The position numbers and the translations under genes are program-made. DNA of 64,000 nt. It comes from Eucalyptus grandis. Lineage: Eukaryota > Streptophyta > Magnoliopsida > Myrtales > Myrtaceae. A model generated the notes under the pieces. It was not told where the DNA came from, made no database searches, and saw only the letters and a program-made list of their open reading frames with translations. Location of the stretch: contig NC_052617.1 of assembly GCF_016545825.1 (NCBI RefSeq), positions 2,614,001 through 2,678,000 of the forward strand, written 5' to 3'. Positions 58,112-64,000 of the stretch are shown here, piece by piece (the stretch's first letter is position 1; every line of letters starts with the position of its first letter).

Positions 58112-58930
58112 TAAGAAATCTGCTCATTCATCGTGATGTTTTCCTTAGTGAACATCTATATGCTGCTTAATCATGATTTATATTATGCTCCTTCCTCTGC
58201 CAAATCTCGGAGCTAATGTTTCTTACAATGTTGGTAATTTGATTGAGAACAGTTGGTTAGTTGCAAAGGGTGAGGACATAGTGAAAATCGTGTTGAAGCT
58301 TACTAGAGATGAATATCTAGAAAAGTAGCTTACTCGAAGACTTAATTAATGATTTGCACTGAAAATATTAGTTTTCATATATAAAAGACGAGTATGTTAG
58401 TTAGAGCTCATAAGAAAGGTAAGAGGCAAACAAAGATGCCCTCCAGTTCTAACTTGACTGAGGCTCTGAGTATTCCGAGAAAGTCGATGAAAATGGGCAC
58501 TCTCTTTTGTCACAAGTGTACCGGAATTTTTGTGACTCAAAAATTAATTTTTAATACATTTATTATAGGTGAATTAATTTGAGGTTTTTCCATCTATTTT
58601 TTTTTTTCATGTTAAAGTTAGTTAGAATTTTTCCTCCTCTTTTCACTAGGGCCATCCTAACTCCTAGCTTCGTTTCTCTTCATTTTTACTTAAAAACCAT
58701 GTGAGGGACTAGGTTGAACTGATCCTATCTTTTTTGGTAGTTTTAAAGTTGGTTCATCATCAATGACATAAACCTACCATTACTAGTCAATGTCCTTGTG
58801 GCATGATTCAACGTCTGTGATTTGACCATATGGCAACATTTCTTGAATCACCAAATCATAGCTTGACTATAAGTACCTCAATAGCATTCAATTGAGCTCT
58901 CATAATTCATCATTTATGAATCACTTGAAA
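58112..58930. other. Intergenic, no gene recognised
   Basis: AT-rich spacer with no recognised feature. Confidence 0.4.
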
Positions 58931-59088
58931 TAGTTATTTGATGAAAAATGTTTCATTATTGACAAAAATTTATGTCTTAATATTTCTGTGAACATTTTCA
59001 TGGAGGATGATTTTTTTTTCGTTCATTCATTTTTGTAGGCGATATAAGTGATTAATTTTTTAAATCATTTTTTTTCATGAAACAAACA
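58931..59088 (-). mobile_element. MITE-like element, copy 3 (reversed)
   Basis: Read on the minus strand it has TGTTTGTTTCATGAAAAAAA, ATCACTTATATCGCCTACAA, CATCCTCCATGAAAATGTTC and TTTTTGTCAATAATGAAACA, in the order seen in the copies at 22841 and 46663. Confidence 0.6.
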
Positions 59089-59149
59089 CATGCGAAAAGT
59101 TGCTTTTGAAACCAAGTATAGCATAAGTTTCTATATGTAGTGACCTTCC

Positions 59150-59606
59150 CAGAGGTGGATCACCTCGAGGAAAAGTTAATGGATTGCTAAACGAGAACAA
59201 AAGTTCTTCTCATGAGGCTATTGCTTGCGTTTATTGCAAGTTCTCTCAAGAACTACAAATCGCAACTTGGTATTCAGTACTCAATTATGTGATTAAATAC
59301 CTATGGAGCCACCACTAACTAGTTATGGATCGATTAGACACTCAGTATAATGCGGGAGCACATTTTAGTTTTGCAAAGTAGACATTCATGAATATGGGGA
59401 CTTACGCTAGATTAATGAAACGCCCTTTTGGTACATTTTTTCTTTATTTTGAAAATATTTTGCATGCAGTCTTTATCCATTTTTACCCTATGCCACTAAC
59501 ATATAAGAGGTGATCATACTGGTTTGCACTCAAGAAAGTAGCATCCAATAATCAATGTAGTGAATATATTGCAAAAGACTTTAAGAACCCGAATGTGCTA
59601 AGCAAG
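59150..59606 (-). repeat. Possible Tat-like LTR fragment, reversed
   Basis: The minus strand TCTAATCGATCCATAACTAG, TTAGTGGTGGCTCC resembles 57500-57555 of the solo LTR (TCTAATCGACCCACC, TTAGTGGCGGCTCC). The likeness is short. Confidence 0.35.
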
Positions 59607-60983
59607 TGATAACTCTATTTTAGATAGAGTATTTTTACTAATTTAAGCTTGATATTTGCTAAGTTTTGTTGAATTTTGGATGAACTTATTTTCTTCTTAT
59701 TTAATTTTATTGAAATATGACTTTTAGATTCATAAGGGACTGTGAGCATCATTTGCAAAGAACATGCCGGGACTATATGCGTAATTTTTCCATGTGTCTA
59801 TGTTGGATTTGCATATAAGTCCCTATGCCTCACTATTTTCCAGAATATCTCAGCGTCTTCTAGAATATTTCAATATCTTCTAAAGATTTCAGTATCTTCT
59901 AGAATATTTTATCTTGAAAAAAAAGCCAACCAAGACCTAATGGGAGGCTAACCTAGGGTAGATTTTTAATATTTCAGATTCCGAAGGAGCCTTGGAGCCG
60001 CCATCAAATTTTAGGTATTCTTAGTTAGCTTTTATGCTCCTATTTTATTAGTGGAATTGGCACACATCAAGGAGAGAAAGAGGAGGCAAATCCAAACCTA
60101 TTTATGACTCAAATTGGTGAATTGGTTTTAATTTAGTATTATGTTCTCTTCAATTTTTGTTGTTAGTTTAGCTTTAATTATGTTATAAATTTCTTTTGTT
60201 AGAGCTACAATGGATTTTAACTATGATGATTAATTTTCAAGACTTGTTCATGCAATATAATTGTTTTGATTGTGATGTTCTCTATCGTGATCTTAATGCT
60301 TTTAAAAGTTTGGCCAATTTTTAAATGATTTTCGATGTATGCATGATACCTAGTGGAAACTGCAAGTGTGGGCACTAGTGATATTGAACCATAAATTAAA
60401 TCTAGGTCAAGATATACTAGGTTGTTTGTGTGGTTGTGATGATAAATCTAGGTCGAGACTACTTAAATTAAATTAGGGAATTTCCACAAGAACTTAATGC
60501 TTTTAGGTAGTTTAAATTCACCTAAGGTTAGTGTGGTTAATATACCTAATTAGGTATTATTAGACTGAGGTTGGCTTGTAACCTAACTTAGGGAAATTCC
60601 ACCAACACGATTGGGAATTAATTTATTGCATGACAAGTTAAGAGAATTGATTATGAATGGTTATGTGGAGTTGAATGTTCTAATGCTTTGTGATCTTGGT
60701 TAAAATCTTGAAATTTGCCTTGTTAATTTTCGGTTTGCTTTAAATTATGTTTACTTTGCAATTTTAATTAGCTTTTGAATCCTTTAATTTTCGGCTATTT
60801 TATATTTCGGTCTTTTGATTAGTTTAGTTCACTTTTTACTTGCCCTTTCGACTTGGTAAGTTAAATATTTGGATTGATTACATTTGATAAGTAATTGGAT
60901 AATTAAAGATAATTATGGTAGGGATGATAATCTCTCATCACTTTATTACTTGTAGATATTGTGCACTTATAACTCACCTAGCA
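59607..60983 (+). repeat. 5' LTR of Athila-like element
   Basis: Starts TGATAACTCTATTTTAGATA and ends ACTCACCTAGCA (1377 bp), followed by the primer region. The length and the wording fit Athila LTRs. The other LTR is outside the window, so the boundaries rest on the TG...CA ends and primer site. Confidence 0.7.
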
Positions 60984-61006
60984 AGTTTTTGGTGCTCTTA
61001 TCAGGG
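60984..61006 (+). other. Worn primer-binding site of Athila-like element
   Basis: TTTTTGGTGCTCTTATCAGG resembles the family primer site TTTTTGGCGCCGTTGCCGGGG, with C-to-T type changes. Confidence 0.6.
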
Positions 61007-61241
61007 ATTACTTTGATAATTTTCCAATTACTATTGATATTGAGTGATTCTTGATTTAGAATAGCCTTTATTTTGTCTTTAATTTGTTTCTTTTGTAGGC
61101 CAAACTCACCTATCTATAAAAGGTGGGAGGAGCATTGCATGACCTAAAGCTAATATGGAGACCTTGAAGAGTTTGATCTTGAGATTGAAAGGACCTTTTT
61201 TTAGGATAAGAAGAGAGCAAGCACAAGCAATCTTCATTACA

Positions 61242-61430
61242 ATGGCTGAAAATCAAGAAGGCAAACCTCCAAGAAGAACTTTGAAAGATTATGCCACACC
61301 AACAATTCAAGAAGCACAATCAAGTATAAGAAGGCCGGTGGAGCAAGCTAATAATTTTGAGATAAGGTCATCCTTAATTTAAATGCTTCAAAATTTAGGG
61401 CAATTCAATGGATCATCTAATAGTGATTAT
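61242..61430 (+). pseudogene. gag: Athila-like gag, start only
   Basis: ATG 61242 opens MAENQEGKPPRRTLKDYATP, then IRRPVEQANNFEI and SLI before TAA (61380-61382). The frame continues MLQNLGQFNGS, which is the usual Athila gag start. At about 61418-61432 gag ends and pol text begins (YVSSLQVVPKKGGM), so most of gag plus the protease are deleted. The upstream in-frame ATG at 61155 is not favoured, because family members start at MA-xx-Q. Confidence 0.75.
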
Positions 61431-62437
61431 GTGAGTTCCTTGCAAGTAGTGCCAAAAAAGGGAGGTATGATTGTTATAACCAATGAAAATAATGAATTAA
61501 TTCCAACTAGAATGGTTGCGGGTTGATGAGTTTGTATGGATTATAGAAAATTGAATGATGTCACTCATAAGGATCACTTTTCTTTGCCTTTCATTGATCA
61601 AATGTTAGAGAAACTTGCAAGACGTGAATATTATTGTTTTTTAGATGGATATTCAAAGTATAACCAAATCCCTATTGTACCTAATGATCAAGAAAAGATT
61701 ACATTCACTTGTCCTTATGGTACATTTGCATATAAATGATACATTTTGGTCTTTATAATGCACCCACTACTTTTCAAAAATGCATGATGGCTATTTTTCT
61801 CATATGATAGAGAAATACATTGAGATTTTCATGAATGGTGTCTTTGTTTTTGGTATATCTTTTTATTCATGCTTGCATAATTTAACTTTAGTATTACAAA
61901 GATGCGAAAAGACTAACCTTGTACTAAATTAAAAGATGTGTCATTTTATGGTACAAGATGGGATATTGTTAGGCCATAAAATCTTTGCCGAAGGTATTAA
62001 AGTGGATTGAACCAAAATTGAAGTTATCTTCAAATTGCTGCCTTCTACTTCTGTGAAATTACTTTAAGGATTTTTAGGACATGCGGGATTTTATAGGTGA
62101 TTCATAAAGGACTTCTCCAAGATTGCAAGATCACTCACAAAATTTCTTTCAAAAAGATGCTAAATTTGATTTTAACTTTAAGTATTCGTAGGTATTTGAG
62201 ACCTTGAAGGAGAAGCTAATTTTGAATCTTGTAATGACATCATCGAATTGGAGCTTGCCTTTTGAATTGATGTGCGATATCGGCGATTATGTCATTGGAG
62301 CCATGCTTCGTCAATGCAAGCCAAACCTTTAATGGAGCCCAACTAAATTATATCACCACTGAAAAGGAGCTTTTGGAAGTTGTTTTTGCTTTTGATAAAT
62401 CATGTTCTTATTTGATCACCTCTAAAGTGATTGTCTA
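61431..62437 (+). pseudogene. pol: Athila-like reverse transcriptase and RNase H, degenerate
   Basis: QVVPKKGGM is followed by ELIPTRMVAG, two TGA stops (61524-61529, where W and R are expected) and the RT core VCMDYRKLNDVTHKDHFSLP, IDQMLEKLARREYYCFLDGY and QEKITFTCPYGTFAY. A frameshift at about 61736 precedes APTTFQKCMMAIF. The catalytic DD position reads MNGV (61831-61842), so both catalytic Asp are lost. LVLQRCEKTNLVLN, GHAGFYR-FIKDFSKIAR and YITTEKELLEVVFAFDK can still be read between stops. It stops at VIV(Y), where the solo LTR is inserted. Confidence 0.85.
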
Positions 62438-63446
62438 TGTAAGTGCTAGTATGAACACCTAGAGGGGGATGAATAGGTATGAAGACAATTTTTCACAAGG
62501 AAAGAAATATTTTGTTTCTAAAACTGAGTTTAAAGAACAACAGACTTTGAACGAGTTTAGACTTTAGTAGTTAAATAGAATTTATGAACAAAATAAATGA
62601 GCTAAGGGAAGAGAATAAGAACACATAATTTATAGTGGTTCGGCTTAGATCAAGCCTACGTCCACTCTTCACGCTGACAACCACTTGGCTAGATTCCACT
62701 AAGAATCAAAAGAGAATTTTCAATATTGCGATCTCGACTTCATAGTGAAGAGTTTCTATCGTTCTCTCACGAAGTCTCTCTATGAGTCTCTCTCTTTTAT
62801 GTACAACTTTGAGCTCAATATTTGGAGTAACAAGGAAATGGAAAGTTTCAGACTTTGAAATTTCTCTTTCAAGCACTTTGTCGAACAACTAGAGAGCTTA
62901 CTTTAAATACTCCTTCATGCCTTCTCGACCGTTGGCACTTTCCAAATGAATTCTTTCATTCAACCCGTCGGACAAAATCAATTAAGGAAATCTCGAGCCG
63001 TTTGAAGATTGTGATGAAAGCCCGTCAATCTTGTTTGCCCACACAATCAGGATCTTGGTTTCCATAAGTATATTCTTTCCATATTTACTTGTAATCCGAA
63101 AAGATTTGATATATCTAAATTGATTTTAATAAAGATAATCAATCTCGTAGGTGTTATTTCCATCCAGAAGGCCATATATAACTTGTATGAACCGAACTCT
63201 TGAAGTAAGAAAGATAATCTCGCATCTGGATAACTCTTCTTTCTTCACTTACATTCAGTCTAGAATTTGTCATAATGGACAAACTTCTTATGTCGAACAA
63301 ACTTGACACTAAAGTCTAACAGTCTCGAGACTTTGACACTGAAGTCTGGCCGTCTTCAGACTTTGACACAGAAGTCTGGAAATCTTCATAATAAACTTTG
63401 GATAAGTTTTGTCAACTTCAAAACATCAAATGAGTTTTCTCCAACA
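62438..63446 (+). mobile_element. Solo LTR inserted in gypsy RNase H
   Basis: Starts TGTAAGTGCTAGTATGAACA and ends TTTTCTCCAACA (1009 bp). GTCTA occurs directly before (62433-62437) and after (63447-63451), a 5-bp target duplication. Without it the RNase H reading frame is continuous (VIVY joins TNYAALKY). The words ACACCTAGAGGGGGATGAAT near the start and repeated AGTCT(GG)..CTTCAGACTTTGACAC near 63320-63380 are in the style of Sirevirus-type copia LTRs. No internal sequence is present. Confidence 0.85.
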
Positions 63447-64000
63447 GTCTATACTAATTATGCAGCTTTAAAGTACTTGTTGCCAAAGAAGGTTGCAAAA
63501 CCAAAGTTGATTCATTGGATTTTATTGCTTCAAGAGTTTGATTTAGAGATCAAAGACAAGAAAGGGACTGAGAATCTTGTGGATGATTACCTATCTAAGT
63601 TGTTGAATGTCCCTAGTGATGCGTTATTGATCTTGGATGACTTTTATGATGAGACACTCTTTTCCTTGAAAATCAAAATGTCATGGTATGCAGATATTGT
63701 GAACTATTTGATAAGTAACATCCTTTCCCCTAATTTGAAGTTGACAAACGAATAAATTTTACTTCGATGTTAAACACTACTTTTGGGAGGATCCTTACTT
63801 GTTTAAGGCATTTACTAACTGAGTTATTAGACGTTGTGTTGCTAATGAAGAAATATCTAATATTCTTTTTCATTGTTATGATGGACAGGCGAGTGGTCAC
63901 TATAATGCCACTAAGATTTCTGTTAAAGTCTTATAATGTGGACTTTATTGGCTTTCTTTTTTTAAGGATACATATGCTTATATTTCTCATTGCAATAGGT
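63447..64000 (+). pseudogene. pol: Athila-like RNase H end and integrase start
   Basis: Reads [40 protein letters not shown] and [11 protein letters not shown], the end of gypsy RNase H, with TAA at 63753-63755. Further on, FDVKHYFWEDPYLFKAF, IRRCVANEE, HCYDGQASGHYNATK and AYISHCNR are the N-terminal integrase zinc domain (H-H-C-C) with one stop. The catalytic core lies beyond the window. Confidence 0.85.

Larger units (their letters stand above)
59607..64000 (+). mobile_element. Athila-like Ty3/gypsy element, degenerate, open at right edge
   Basis: 5' LTR, primer site, truncated gag, reverse transcriptase, RNase H and the start of integrase follow in gypsy order. The right end lies beyond the window. 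Stops, a large internal deletion, loss of the RT catalytic motif and a solo LTR in RNase H make it inactive. Confidence 0.85.

Noticed and set aside
59742..59951. 69-aa ORF
   Set aside because: Lies within the Athila-like LTR and contains short repeats (SSRIFQYL-type) from LTR sequence.

Overview
The window is nuclear DNA of a dicot plant. The evidence is split genes with GT-AG introns, plant-only families (an S-domain receptor kinase, an R2R3-MYB, a secreted PIP-type peptide precursor) and many plant LTR retrotransposons, MULE-like and MITE elements. The GC-rich palindromic MULE-like elements recall Myrtaceae/Eucalyptus genomes, but that is an impression and was not tested. All alignments were made by eye.

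Layout. 1-373 (-): 5' end of a bulb-lectin receptor-like kinase, running off the left edge. 374-6400: intergenic, with a 120-bp tandem duplication, a (TA)n tract, short dispersed repeats and a MULE-type terminal fragment. 6404-11978 (+): a complete but broken Ty1/copia element with 253-bp LTRs and 5-bp target duplication AACTC; it splits an older LINE-type RNase H relic on the other strand. About 12465-13738 (+): two-exon 3' half of an SGNH/DUF303 carbohydrate esterase, probably a pseudogene. 13.7-33 kb: gene-poor, with an uncertain LINE tail, a degenerate minisatellite, a palindromic MULE-like element, a MITE, a degenerate gypsy leader, a four-unit array of primer-site/LTR junctions and a GC-rich island.

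The genic core is 34-46 kb. 35346-36365 (+) is an intronless subgroup-22 (MYB44/70/73/77-like) R2R3-MYB with a TATA box and a start-stop upstream ORF (ATGTAG). 38231-43071 (-) is a complete ten-exon MRG chromatin reader (328 aa) with a 14-nt micro-exon. 45576-45865 (-) is a PIP-like secreted peptide precursor whose second peptide motif is out of frame because of a homopolymer one base short.

46-64 kb is a nested retrotransposon area: a minus-strand copia relic (48429-54608, target duplication TTTTC) holding a MULE-like palindrome (52695-53761, 10-bp target duplication) and a poly-A-only insertion; a 3-kb solo LTR (54695-57700, CTTCT); a short coiled-coil coding relic; and an Athila-like Ty3/gypsy element from 59607 to the right edge, with an internal deletion joining gag to reverse transcriptase and a 1-kb solo LTR inserted in its RNase H region.

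The MYB, MRG, PIP and receptor-kinase genes are ordinary neighbours and do not form an operon-like system. The points best worth following are the PIP frameshift, the MYB start-stop uORF, the LTR-junction array and the copia relic filled with non-viral sequence.
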